This document shows positions 41,244 through 51,721 of a stretch of 51,721 nt of DNA, one piece after another; the stretch's first letter is position 1; the number at the start of each line of letters is the position of its first letter. This stretch comes from Penium margaritaceum (lineage: Eukaryota; Streptophyta; Zygnematophyceae; Desmidiales; Peniaceae): the NCBI GenBank assembly GCA_023375785.1, contig SZWC01019078.1, positions 1 to 51,721 of the forward strand, in the 5' to 3' direction. The notes beneath the pieces were generated by a model. It searched no databases. It was not told the DNA's origin and was given only the letters and a program-made list of their open reading frames with translations. A program made the translations under genes and the position numbers.

Positions 41244-44200
41244 GCGGCCTTCTTGCACCCTAGTTGCGCCCTCATTGCGCCCTTCTTGTGCCCTACTTAG
41301 GACCTAGTTGCGCCTAAGCTGAACACTAGTTGTGCCCCAGTTTGGCTGTAGTTGTTCCCTAGTTTCTCCCTAGTGCGCTAGTTGCGCCCTTGTTGCGCCC
41401 TAGCTGCGCCCTAGTTCCGCACCAGTTGCGCACCAGTTACGCCCCACTTGTGCCCCAGTTGTATCCCAATTCCACCCCTCTTACGAACCAGTTGCGTCCC
41501 TCTAGCGCTCTAGTTACACCATAGTTGCACCCTTGTTGCGCCCTACATGCGCCCTAGTTGTGCCCTAGTTGTGCCCTTGTTGCACCCTAGTTGCACCCTA
41601 AATATGCCCTAGTTGCGTCCTAGTGTTGCCCTAGTTGCACCCTAGTTGTGCCCTAGTTTCACCCTAGTTACGCCCTTATTTCACCCTAGTTGTGCCCTTC
41701 TTGCTCCCTATTTGCACCGTACTTGCGTCCTAGTTACGCCCTAGTTACACCTTATTTGCGCCCTACTTGTGCCCTACTTGGGCTCTACTTGCATCCTACT
41801 TGCACCCTAGTTGTGTCGTAGTTGCGTCCTAGTTGTGCCTTTCTTGCATCCTCCTTACACCCTAGTGGCGCCCTAGTTGTGCCCTAGTTGCACCTTTCTT
41901 TCGCCCTAATTTCACACTACTTACACCCTATTTACGCCCTACTTGACCCCTACTTGTGCCCTACTTGTGTCCTACTTGTGCCCTACTCGCGCCCTAATTG
42001 CACCCTAGTGGTGTCCTACTTGCACCCTACTTGAGCCCTACTTGCCCCCTAGTTGCGTCCTAGTTGCACCCTAGTTACGCCCTAGTTGCGCTCTTGTAGT
42101 GCCCCACTTGGACAAGAGCTGCGCCCTAGTTACGTTCTAGTTGTGTCCTAGTTGCGTCCTACTTGCACCCTAGATGCGCCCTAATTGCACACTAGTTGTG
42201 CCCTAGTTGTGCCCTGATTCCGCCCTAGTTGCGCCCTGGTTGCGCCTCAGCTGCGCACTTGCTGTGCCCTAGTTTGGCCGTACTTGTGCCGTAGTTTCTC
42301 CCTAGTTGTGCACTAGTTGCTCCCTACTTGCGCTCTAGTTGCATCCTAGTTGCGCCCCAGCTGTGCCCAAGTTGCGCCCTAGTTGTGCCCCAGTTGCGCC
42401 CCAGGTGTGCCCCACTTGTACCCTAGTTACGCCCCTTTTATGCCCTTGTTGCGCCCTAGTTGCACAATTTTTGCATCCTATGTGCGCCCTAGATGCGCCC
42501 CAGTTGTGCCCTAGTTGCACCCCACTTGCGCCCTACTTGTTCCCTAGTTGCACCCTACGTGTGCCCTACTTGCGCCTTAACTGTACCCTACTTTCACCTA
42601 CTAGCGCCCTTCTTACGCACTAGTTGCTCCCTTGTTACGCCCTAGTTGCGCCATAGTTGTGCCCCACTTGCATCCTAGTTGTGCCCTAGTTGCATCCTAG
42701 TTGTGCCCTACTTGTGCCCTAGTTGCGCCCAAGTTGCCCCCTAATTGTGCCCTATTTCCACTCTACTTGCATCCTAGTTGTGTCCCAGTTACGTCCTAGT
42801 TGCACCATACGCCCTACTTGCACCCTATGTGCACCCTATTTGCGCCCCAGTTGCGCCATAGTCGCGCCCTGGTTGTGCCCTACTTGTGTCCTACTTGCGC
42901 CCTACGTGCGCCCTACTTCCGCTCTAGTTGTGCCCTTTTGCGCCCAAGTTGCGTCCTGGTTTTTCCCTAATTGCTCCCTACTTTCGCCCTAGTTGCGCCC
43001 AAGTTGCACCCTAGTTGCACCCTATTTGCACCCTAGTTGGGCTCTAGGTGCGCACTAGTTGGGCCCTAGTTGTGCCCTAGATGTGCCATACTTGCGCCCT
43101 AATTGTACCCTCCTCGTGCCCCAAAATGGGCCCTAATTGCAACCTCCTTGCGCATTACTTGCGCCCAACTTGCACCTTACTTGCGCATTGTTTGCACCCT
43201 AGTTGTGTCCTAGTTGCGTCCTAGTTTCCCCCTTGTTGTGCCCTACTTGTGGCCTACTTGCACCCTTCTTGCACCCTACTTGCATCCTACTTTTGCCCTA
43301 GTTGTCCCACAGGTGTATCCTCATTACACCCTTGTTGCGCCCTGCCTGTGTCCTACTTATACCCTAGTTGCAACGTAGTTACACCCTACTTGCACATTAC
43401 TTACACCCAACATGCGCCCTAATAACATGTTATTTCCACCCTAGTTGCGTCCTAGTTACACCCTAGTTGCACCACAGATGCGTCCTACCTTCACCCGACA
43501 TGCACCCTACATGCGCCCTACTTGCGCCCTAGTTGCACTCTCGTTGCGCCCTAGTTATGCCCTAGTTACACCCTACATGTGTCCTAGTTGCATCCTAGTT
43601 ATGTCCTAGTTACATCCTAGTTGCACCCTACTTGAGCCCTATCTGTGCCCTAGTTGTACCCTAGTTATGCCATAGTTGCGCTCTAGTTGTGCCCTAGTTG
43701 CACCCTAGTTGTACCCTAGTTGCACCCTAGTTACACCCTCGTTACGCACTAGTTGCGCCCTACTAGCACCCTACTTGTGCCTGTATTACGCCCTTGTTGC
43801 GCCCTAGTTGCACCCTAATTGCTCACTACCTGCGTCCTACTTGCACCCTACTTGCGCCATTGTTGTGCCCTATTTGCGCCCTAGTTGTATCCTAGTTGCC
43901 CCCTACTTGCACCCTACTTGTGCCCTACTTGTGCCCTAGTTGCGCCCTAGTTGGTCCCTTGTTGCACCCTAGTTGCTCCCTACTTGCGTCCTAGTTGCGC
44001 CCTACCTGAGCCCTAGTTGCGTCCTATTTACGCCCTAGTTACTCCCTAGTTTCACCCTACTTGTGCCTTACTTGTGCCCTAGTTTTGCCCTAGTTGTACC
44101 CTACTTTCTTCCTACTTGCACCCTACTTTTGTCCTTCTTGTGTCCTACTTGCGCCCAAGTTGTACCCTGGTTGCACCCTTGTTGCGCCCTAGTTATGCCA

Positions 44201-46845
44201 TAGTTGTGCCCTACTTGTGTCCTATATACACTATAGTTGCGCGCTAGGTGCATCCTATTTGCGCCCTACTTGTGTCCTACTTGTTCCCTACTTGCATCCT
44301 CCTTGCGCACGAGTTGCACCCTAGCTGGGTCCTAGTTGTGTCCTAGTTTCGTCCTACGTGCGCCCTAGTTGCATCCTAGTTATGCCCTTCTTGCACCCTG
44401 CTTGCACCCTAGTTGCATCCTAGTCTCACCCTGGTTGCGCCCTCGTTGCACCATAGTTGCGCCCTACTTACACCATACTTGCGCCCTACTTGCGCCCTAG
44501 TTGTATCCTAGTTATGCCCTAGTTGCACCCTAGTTGTGCCCTAGTTGCGCCCTACTTGCACCCTACTTACGTCCTACTTGCACCCTTGTTGCGCCTTAGT
44601 TACGCCCTAGTTGTGCCTTACTTGCGTCCTACTTGCGCCCTACCTGCGCCCTACTAACGCTCTAGAAACGCCCTAGTTGCACCCTAGTTGCACCCTGATT
44701 GCGTCCTACTTGCGCCCTACTTGTGCCCTAGTTGCACCCTAGTTGCACCCTCATTGCGCCCTTGTTGTGCCCTAGTTGCGCCCTACTTGTGCTCTTCTTG
44801 CACCCTAGTTATGCCCTGGTTGCACCATACTTGCATGCTAGTTGTGCCCTAGTTGCGCCCTTCTCGCGCCCTACTTGCGTCCTAGTTGCGCCCTTGTTGC
44901 GTCCCAGTTGCGCCCTACTTGCACCGTACTTGTGCCCTACCTGCATCATGATTGCATCCTAGTTGCACCCTAGTTGCGTCCTAGTTGCACCCTAGCTGGG
45001 CCCTACTTGCGCCCTACTTGCACCCTAGTTGCACCCTAGTCATGTACTAGTTGCACCCTAGTTGCGTCCTAGTTGCGCCCAACTTACGTCCTACTTGCGC
45101 CCTACTTGAGACCTTCTTGTCTCCTAGTTGCGCCTTAGTTGTCTCCTAGTTGCAGCCTACTTCCACCCTACTTGTGCTCTACTTACGTCGTAGTTGCTTC
45201 CTAGTTGTGTTCTAGTTGTGCCCTACTTGAGGCCTACGTGCACCCTAGTTGTGCCCTACTGACACCCTAGTTGTGCTTCTTGTGTCCTACTTTCGCCCAA
45301 TTTGTGCCCTACTTTTTCCCTACATGCACCCTGGTTGCACCCTAGTTGCCTCCAACTTGCGCCCTACTTGCGTCCTACTTGCAGCATACTTGTGCCCTAG
45401 TTGCACCTTAGTTGCGCCCTAGTTGGACCCTAGTTGTGCCCAACTTGTGCCATTCTTGCGCCCTTGTTGCACCTTAGTTGCGCCCTAGTTGCACCCTACT
45501 TGCGCTGTAGTTGCACCCTACTTGCACCATAGTTGCGCCCAAATTGCATTCTAGTTGCGCCCTATTTGCACCCTACTTGCGCCCCACATACGCCTTAAGT
45601 GCGCCCTACTTGTGACCTACTTGCATCCTACTGGCACCCTAATTGCGCCTTACTAATGCCCTGTTTGCCCCTTAGGTGCGCCCTAGTTGCGCCCTAGTCA
45701 CGCCTTACTTCCACCCTACTTGTATCCTGCTTGTCCCCTAGTTGTGACATCATTACGCCCTAGTTGCACCCTAGTTGTACCCTACTTGTGCTCTACTTGC
45801 ACCCTTCTTGTGCCATAGTTGAGCCCTAGTTGTGCCCTAGGTACGCCCTACTTACGCCCTTCATGCGCCCTAGTTGCACACTACTTGCACCCTAGTTGCA
45901 CCCAACTTGCGCCCTTCTTGTGTCCTATGTGCACCCTAAGTGTGTGCTAGATGCGCCCTAGTTCCACCCTAGTTGCACCCTACTTGCACCCTACTTGTGC
46001 TCTCCTTACAAACTACTTGTGCCCTAGTTGCGCCCTAGTTGCACCCTTGTTGTGCCCTACTTGCGGTATACTTGTGCCCTAGTTACACCCTAGTTTAGCC
46101 TTAGTTGTTTCCTACTTGCACCCTACCTGCACCCTACTTGCACCATAGTTACATCCTAGTTGCGCCCTAGTTGCACCCTAATTGCTCCCTACATGGGCCC
46201 TAGTTGTGCCCTAGTTACACTATAGTTTCGCCCTTGTTGCACTCTAGTTGCACCCTACTTGCGCCCTAGTTGCGCCCTAGTTGCATCCTACTTGCATCCT
46301 ACTTGCGCCCTAGTTGCGCCCTAGTTGCGTCCTAGTTCTGTCCTAGTGGCACCCTACTTGCTCCCTACATGGGCCCTAGTTGTGCCCTAGTTGCACTATA
46401 GTTTCGCCCTCGTTGTACCCTAGTTGCACCCTACTTGCGCCCTAGTTACACCCTAGTTGCGTCCTACTTGCATCTTAATTGCGCCCTAGTTGCACCCTAG
46501 TTGCGCCCTAGTTCTGCCCTAGTTGCACCCTAGTTGTGCCCTACTTGCATCGTGATTGCCTCTTAGTTGTGCCCTACTTGCATCCTACTTCCGTCCTACT
46601 TGCGCCCTAGTTGCGTCCTACTTGCACCCTACTTACGCCCTACTTACTCCCTAGTTACGCCCTTGTTGCTTCCTATTTGTGCCCTTCTTGGATCCTCCTT
46701 GTGCCCTACTTGCGCTCTCCTTGCGTCCTAATTGTGCCCTCGTTACGCCCTTGCTATGCCCTAGTTGCGCCCTACTTGCACCCTACGTGCGTCCTACTTG
46801 CGCCCTACTTGCGCCCTAGGTGCGCCCTAGTTGCACCCTAGCTGT

Positions 46846-46920
46846 GCCCTAGTTAGGGCGTCCAAGTTGCGCCCTAGTTAGGGCGTCCAAGTTGCGCCCT
46901 AGTTAGGGCGTCCAAGTTAC
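46846..46920. repeat. Three tandem 25-bp higher-order units with internal palindrome
   Basis: GCCCTAGTTAGGGCGTCCAA plus GTTGC is repeated three times without change, except for the last A in place of G. Each copy contains GCCCTA-GT-TAGGGC, an inverted repeat made from one forward and one reversed satellite core. The perfect conservation contrasts with the diverged surroundings and implies recent local duplication. Confidence 0.9.
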
Positions 46921-48232
46921 GCCCTAGTTGCGCCCTAGCTGCGCCCTAGTTTTGCACTAGTTGCTCCCTAGTCGGGTCCTGGTTGCACCCCAGTTGTGCC
47001 CCATTTGCGCCCTACCTGCAATCCGATCGTGCCCCAATTGCGTCCAATCGTTCCCCAGTTCCATTTCATTGCGCCCTAGTTGCGCCCTAGTTGTACCCCA
47101 CTTGCATCGTACTTCCGCCCTAGTTCTGGCCTAGTTGTGCCCTACTTCCACCCTAGTTGTGCCAAATTTGCACCCTAGTTGCGCCGTAGTTGTGCCCTAC
47201 TTGCGCTCTAGTTACACCCTACTTTCGTCCTACTTGCACCCTACTTGCGCCCTAGTTGCACCGTAGTTGTACCCTCGTTGCACCTTACTTGCACCCTAGT
47301 TGTGCCCTAGTTGCACCCTAGTTGCACTCTAGGTGTACCCTACTTGCGCCCTAGTTGCACCCTACTTACACCATACTCGCGTCCTAGGTGTGCCCTAGTT
47401 GCACCTTAGTTATGTCCTACGTGTGCCCTTCTTGTGCCCTACTTGCATCTTATTTGGGCCCTAGTTGTGCCCTAGTTGCGTCCTATTTGCACTCTACTTG
47501 CGCCCTAATTACGCCCTACTTGCGCCCTAGTTGCACCCTAGTTGCGCCCTAGTTGCACCCTAGTTATGCCCTAGTTGCACCCTACTTGCACCCTAATTGC
47601 GCCCTAGTTATGCCCTAGTTGCAACCTAGTTGCGTCCTACTTGCCCCTCACTTGCGCCCTAGTTGCGCCCTAGTTTAACCCTACTTGTGCATTACTTGCG
47701 TCCAACTTGCGGCCTACTTTCACCCTCCTTACACCCTAGTTGTGCCCTTGTTGCGCCCTACTTAGGCCTTGTGTCCTACTTGTGTCCTACTTGCACCCTA
47801 GTTGCGCCCTAGTTGCACCCTAGTTACGTCCTAGTTACGCCCTTGTTGTGCCCTACTTGCGTCTTACTTGCGCCCTAGTTGCACCGTAGTTGCACCCTTG
47901 TTTCACCCTACTTGCGCCCTACTTGTTCTAGCTGTTCCCTAGTTACGCCCTAGTTGCGCCCTACTTGCTCCCAAGTTGCTTCCTACTTGCACCCTACTAG
48001 CACCCTACTTACGCCCTGATTGCGTCCTAGTTTCGTCCTAGTTGCGCCCTAGTTGTGCCCTGATTGCGCCCAACTTGCGTTCGACTTGTTCCCTAGTTAC
48101 GCCCTAGTTGCACCATTTTTTCGGCCTACTTGCGCCCTACTTGTGCCCTACTTGCACCCTACTTGCACCATAGTTGCGCCGTAGCTGCGCTCTAGTTGCC
48201 TCCTAGTTGCACCTTATATGCACCCTACTTGC

Positions 48233-48881
48233 TGTCAGAAGGATGGAGCGAGAGGCGGAAGTGCCAGCAGAAGCAGGCAAAAGAAGAGCGATTCGGCAGA
48301 CATGAATATGCTGACGCAAATAGGGAGCAATGCAAAGAGTTAGTTGCGAAGACCAGAGTAGGGACGTCGCAGGTTGAGATAGAGTGGACCGGTAGACAGG
48401 TAGGCAGCGAGAGAAAGCTGGAGCAGAGAGTGCAGGCTTGATGGAACGAGTGATATGCTGAGTAGAGCTGAGCGAAGGAGCGAGGCTGACGGGGCGAAGA
48501 GATGCAAAACTGAGAGTTCCGGGTGGATGGCGATGAAAGAGTAAGCGTTGAGCCAGCAGAGCAAGGACACGGTGGCGAAGCTGTGGAACAAAAGGCGAAC
48601 AGAATGAGAAGACGGTTCTGGTTAAGTTGTGAGGGAATGAACATCCTCGATGTTGAGACAGAACAGGACAAATCAGTAAGGACAACGACTTCTTCCCGCT
48701 AGCCAGACGCGGATGACACATGTCATGTTATTAGAGGGATGTTTGACTGTCGGTTAGAACGCTCGAATGACCGAAGAGCCGTTTGGTCAACATGGTTCTT
48801 GTGAGACTTAAACCATTACTCCGAGACTTGGATTTTCCAAGGGGTGAGAGCAGTAAGGCTGGTTCTCGCTCATTTCCAACA
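48233..48881 (-). mobile_element. Minus-strand LTR of a retrotransposon
   Basis: Read on the minus strand it starts TGTTGGAAATGAGCGAG at 48881, immediately after a polypurine tract, and ends TTCTGACA at 48233 against the satellite; 649 bp, TG...CA ends. It is related to 5559-6160. Having the purine tract on its upstream side makes this the 3' LTR of an element extending rightward. No second LTR or target duplication was found in the window, so the element is truncated or its 5' part is too diverged to recognise. Confidence 0.75.
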
Positions 48882-48892
48882 CTCCCCCTGAA
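48882..48892 (-). promoter_or_regulatory. Polypurine tract of minus-strand retrotransposon
   Basis: On the minus strand TTCAGGGGGAG directly precedes TGTTGG. This is the canonical placement for plus-strand priming and supports the orientation of the LTR. Confidence 0.8.
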
Positions 48893-49240
48893 TTAGACTC
48901 AACGGGAGTTCATTCGCTTGGAGACTCATCGTCCAAGGAGATAACTGGAGGAGCATCTTCTGGTCTTCTTCTTGGAGGAGGAGGTCTCGGAAGGCGACGA
49001 GGTACAAAACCAAAGCAGAAATACCACTCAAATCACTCATATAAACGAGATTTGTATCTGCTTGTGACGTCGGCATTGAGCAACCGACGAAATGTATAGG
49101 CAACAGCAAGAGAGCTATTGTAGAGTGAGGGCCAAAATGTGTTGCTGCAAATAGTGGGCTGCAGCAGCGGTGGAGGCGGCTTGAGTGGTGGTGGCGGTTG
49201 TGACCACCATGGCTCGGATCATGAGCAATGACCGAATGCA
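48893..49240 (-). other. Possible internal remnant of the minus-strand retrotransposon
   Basis: On the minus strand a short frame ends just upstream of the polypurine tract with a Pro/Arg-rich tail (RRLPRPPPPRRRPEDAPP, then LDDESPSE and a stop). Such a tail would suit the end of a pol polyprotein. No conserved domain is visible upstream, so how far the element extends is unknown. Confidence 0.3.
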
Positions 49241-50373
49241 CCGCTACTCTTCTTCATATGTTGCTTCCCTTCACGGCTCTCATACCAGTGGATAGTGCAA
49301 GAGGTTGTGACGAGGGAATCCACGTGGAGGAGAGGGCTTCAGAGCACGCACAAATGAACGCCATGGATGAAGCAGAAGTGCTTCAGAGTAAGCCAACGCC
49401 CCATGATGTGGCATCAACATTATTTTTTTGACTTTTTTGTGGGTTCCTCACGTTTTTTTTGCATGGCGTTGGCATAGGCCGGACTGGTGAAATGTCCCCA
49501 CTTTTTATCTTAAGTGCACCGAGCCCCCAGTTTGTGAATTGATATCACGATGTCCCCGCTTCGCCTCCAAACGTCGTTTCCACGTTAATCTCATGTCAGC
49601 GCAATGTGGCACGCATGCTTCATCAGATGTGGAATTGGCATGTCAACTATGTAATGAAATCCAAGTATCTGTGCTAACATAAAATGATGTGACAAACTAC
49701 GTGCGTATGTAGCATGCAGATGTGAGCACATGAAAGCGTGCAAGGTGAAGCTCAGCTATCAAAGTAGCTTTCAACCACTGCGGGGTGCCTACAAGTGCAT
49801 GCCAAAGTCCACAGGTTACTTGGACTCATACAACAGCATCACAGGTTTGGAGAAATTTTCTTGTATGTAATTGCATGCCCTGCAATTTGTTGTCCTTGAG
49901 ACTGCATTGCCTTCGACTGTGTCCCTGCAGGTGCATTCGTACCTTCATCACCTTTACACGAGTGCAGTCTACAATGCAGCATCCAATGCACTGACACTCA
50001 CAAGGAAAGCACCACATTGTAAGGTTGAACCTCAGCCACTGAAAAACTGAGGATCCCTCAACTTGAAACAATTCTCTGCTGGGGTTGGCTTTTCCACAGT
50101 TCCCCCATGACCCGGCCTGCAAGAAGACATTGTCAGGAGGGTCACCAGCAATCACTCCATGGGGTTCTCTGAGAGCACACTACGAATAATATTGATAGCT
50201 GCTGCCTTGGAATGGTCGCTCATAATTTAGAAGAAAGTGATGGTCGTTCTAATTTTTAATCCTCCACAACGCTGGGAAGATAAGGTTGCCAGACCTTGAG
50301 GGCGGTGATCCCCCCATCGGGACATGAGCAACGAGCATGGGATGTTGCATGCATTGCTCCACTGACTTTTTGC
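49241..50373. other. Low-copy-looking DNA without a recognised gene
   Basis: About 1.1 kb with T-rich runs near 49420-49460 and no convincing coding signal. A Cys-rich 109-codon minus-strand open frame (49826-50155) has an IDCT-like string (IVDCTRVKV) faintly reminiscent of PIF/Harbinger transposases, but nothing else supports that. It may be the downstream or intergenic region of the PI-PLC-like gene. Confidence 0.35.
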
Positions 50374-50416
50374 CATGTAGCGTGGAGGACATGTAGCGTG
50401 GAGGACATGTAGCGTG
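50374..50416. repeat. 16-bp tandem repeat
   Basis: CATGTAGCGTGGAGGA at 50374 and 50390, then a partial third copy (CATGTAGCGTG) at 50406. The copies are identical, so the duplication is recent. Confidence 0.85.
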
Positions 50417-50814
50417 TGTCTGCTACTAGAGCCACCCCTTGGTCTTCCTCAAGGGCGAGGATGTCGTGGCGACCAGACGCTTGTCCAAGGTCTGACGTTG
50501 TGTCGAGCTTTCTCCCAGAAACCATGGCTTGCTGCTCTCATGCACTCAAATCATGCACATCAGCTGAAGATGTCAGTTTGCTGGAGTACGGGCCTGCTTG
50601 TCATCTGAAGTTCTTGTCCGCTGGCCCGCCGGTCTGCTGGTCTGCAGGACTGCTGATCTGCTGGTCTTTTTCCAGGTAGAACCCTCGAATCACAAAAGCT
50701 CTGGTGCACAGAGCAAGGATGTCAGGATTGGACAGAGGGGGAGAAGATGCAGGCGGTGTGCGAGGGAGACGAGTATAAGGATGAACAGGTGTTGCCTTTC
50801 CCCCCGTCACAAAC
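50417..50814. other. Region downstream of the PI-PLC-like exon
   Basis: About 400 bases immediately 3' (in gene orientation) of the stop codon at 50815-50817. It contains a short CTGCTGGTCTG-type imperfect repeat around 50620-50670. A 3' untranslated region is plausible; no clear polyadenylation signal was identified. Confidence 0.35.
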
Positions 50815-51246
50815 TCATAGCGGAGCCTCCGCAGCTTTGCTCATGGTCTGCTCCTTAGGTCTGGACGCTCCTAGGTCCAGACGGGCAAATGACGTCGAGC
50901 CCGATGCCAATGCCGATGCTGATGCTGACGCGGACGCCGACGACACCCTGGAGAACCACTCGTGCACACCCCCTTTGCTTTGCCCCTGCACTTGACTGCT
51001 GCTGCTGCCGCCACCGCCAGCAGGAGCAGCATCGGCTGCGGCCGTATCTGCGGTGGCAGCAGCTGTCTTGATGAGCTCGAAGTGGCAGAGGAGGCGGGGG
51101 CCTCTGGAGTTGGCACCGTCGGTTACGACGAGGGGCTTGCCCTTCTTGTCGTACAATGACACGCAGCGGAAGCCTGGCCTAAGGGCCGCCACGGGGAGGA
51201 CGACCTGCCCCGCAAAGTCGTCCTGTAGCCGATCGCGCTCCATCAC
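50815..51246 (-). CDS. Terminal exon of a plant-type PI-PLC-like protein (C2 domain end), partial
   Basis: Read on the minus strand, a pyrimidine-rich acceptor (CCCTTGTCCCTGTGCAG) precedes GTGATGGAGCG at 51246. The frame then runs to TGA at 50815-50817, about 143 codons. The first 60 residues carry DDFAGQVVLPVAALRPGFR followed by VSLYDKKG and, after an insertion (VVTDGANSRG), PRLLCHFEL. This pattern is the last strands of the C2 domain in phosphoinositide-specific phospholipase C, a Ca2+/membrane-binding module that brings the enzyme to PIP2-containing membranes. Canonical plant PI-PLCs end soon after LL.RFE. Here an extra tail of about 75 residues follows, Ala/Thr-rich, then GGGGSSSS, then alternating Ser-Ala, which is unusual. 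X/Y catalytic domains would lie to the right of the window. A C2 domain from another protein family is the main alternative. Confidence 0.6.
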   Translation of the reverse strand: MMERDRLQDDFAGQVVLPVAALRPGFRCVSLYDKKGKPLVVTDGANSRGPRLLCHFELIKTAAATADTAAADAAPAGGGGSSSSQVQGQSKGGVHEWFSRVSSASASASASALASGSTSFARLDLGASRPKEQTMSKAAEAPL

Positions 51247-51549
51247 CTGCACAGGGACAAGGGCGCAGGATGCACACGTGTGCTGGCTGGGTTGGACATC
51301 AGTGTTCGGCGCGCACACTCTCGAATGAGTGAGTGGGTGGATGATTTTGCAGAATGTGTGCAGCGGGCTAGGGAGAACAAGCAGACTAGCACACGCAGTG
51401 AGTGGTGTGAGGCGTCGGCTGGAGATCGTTGAGACATTCAACAGCATGCAGCAGTTCGACAAAGAATGGACCTTAAGCGCAGCACAAGCGACAGTGATGC
51501 TATCAACCACCTCAATGAGCATGAACTCCTTGTTGACCATCTCCATGGA
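51247..51549 (-). other. Putative intron upstream of the C2 exon
   Basis: Lies before the acceptor CAG at about 51247-51249. On the minus strand one frame happens to be open through it, but the encoded sequence is unlike any domain, and the conserved C2 motif begins only after the acceptor. The donor site is not identified; it may lie beyond the window or within the microsatellite. Confidence 0.4.
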
Positions 51550-51571
51550 CACCACAACCACAACCACAACG

Positions 51572-51645
<74 letters not shown>

Positions 51646-51673
51646 AGCCACAACCACGACCGTGACCGTGACC

Positions 51674-51716
<43 letters not shown>

Positions 51717-51721
51717 TGACC
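51550..51721. repeat. GACCAC hexanucleotide microsatellite
   Basis: About 28 imperfect copies of GACCAC (with AACCAC and GACCGT variants) run to the window edge. On the minus strand this reads GTGGTC and gives a poly-Val or Trp-Ser-Trp open frame by chance. Probably intronic in the PI-PLC-like gene. Its total length is not known because the window ends inside it. Confidence 0.9.

Larger units (their letters stand above)
37418..48232. repeat. 11-bp satellite, block 6 (C-rich strand on +), about 10.8 kb
   Basis: About a thousand units of GCCCTAGTTGC/GCCCTACTTGC. Higher-order marker clusters (GGGCACTAGTGTG then CCTAGTTCGG then TTGCTCCCTAGTTG) occur near 37815 and 38235, with weaker copies near 39855, 40040, 41315 and 42250. 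The same cluster appears reversed in block 3, near 18050-18135. Interruptions are minor: the A/T-rich insert at 41149-41243 and the 25-bp repeats at 46846-46920. No gene was found. Open frames on + have an 11-residue period and are repeat by-products. Confidence 0.95.

Noticed and set aside
49826..50155. Cys-rich minus-strand frame with IVDCTRVKV, considered as a PIF/Harbinger transposase fragment
   Set aside because: One short string resembles the family motif, but no neighbouring catalytic blocks, terminal repeats or target duplication support it.
50815..51717. A 300-codon minus-strand frame starting with poly-valine
   Set aside because: The N-terminal part is translation of the GACCAC microsatellite and a probable intron. 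Only the part after the acceptor at 51247 has conserved C2 sequence.

Overview
This is nuclear DNA of a eukaryote. It holds long tandem satellite, Ty1/copia LTR retrotransposons, a hAT-superfamily DNA transposon, and near the right edge one exon that looks like the C2 domain of a plant-type phosphoinositide-specific phospholipase C (PI-PLC). No bacterial or phage gene organisation is visible. The C2 exon, together with copia elements primed by initiator tRNA-Met, suggests the green lineage (a streptophyte alga or land plant). The species cannot be fixed from the sequence alone.

More than half of the window (about 29 kb) is one satellite: a degenerate 11-bp unit, GGGCGCAACTA or GGGCGCAAGTA. 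It occupies about 1516-2992, 6161-8020, 17674-29529, 29926-30476, 31396-33697 and 37418-48232. From 1.5 to 29.5 kb the G-rich version of the unit is on the + strand. From 29.9 to 48.2 kb the + strand carries the reverse complement (GCCCTAGTTGC / GCCCTACTTGC). The locus is therefore a very large quasi-palindrome with a spacer of about 0.4 kb at 29.5-29.9 kb, and that spacer begins with an isolated hAT-type terminus.

Everything else inside the satellite is a transposable-element insertion. (1) 2993-6160 is LTR-retrotransposon-related, with a + strand LTR-like end. (2) 8021-17673 is a complete hAT element with inverted termini and the perfect 8-bp target duplication ACTAGGAC. Its transposase gene is frameshifted and is split by (3) a Ty1/copia element, 10730-16382, with 5-bp target duplications, two LTRs about 5 percent diverged, a primer-binding site, a gag-pol reading frame with three stops, and a 60-N gap that is almost certainly a scaffolding artefact. 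(4) 30477-31395 is a candidate solo LTR. (5) 33698-37417 is a second copia element with 679-bp LTRs that has lost integrase and most of reverse transcriptase. (6) 48233-48881 is a minus-strand LTR related to the one at 5.6-6.2 kb.

The order of events is clear in the left arm: satellite first, then hAT, then copia inside the hAT transposase gene. The outer flanks (1-1515 and about 48.9-51.7 kb) are ordinary low-copy-looking DNA. Only the PI-PLC-like exon on the minus strand (50815-51246) and a GACCAC hexanucleotide microsatellite at the right edge are recognisable there. No intact, functional protein-coding gene is contained in the window.
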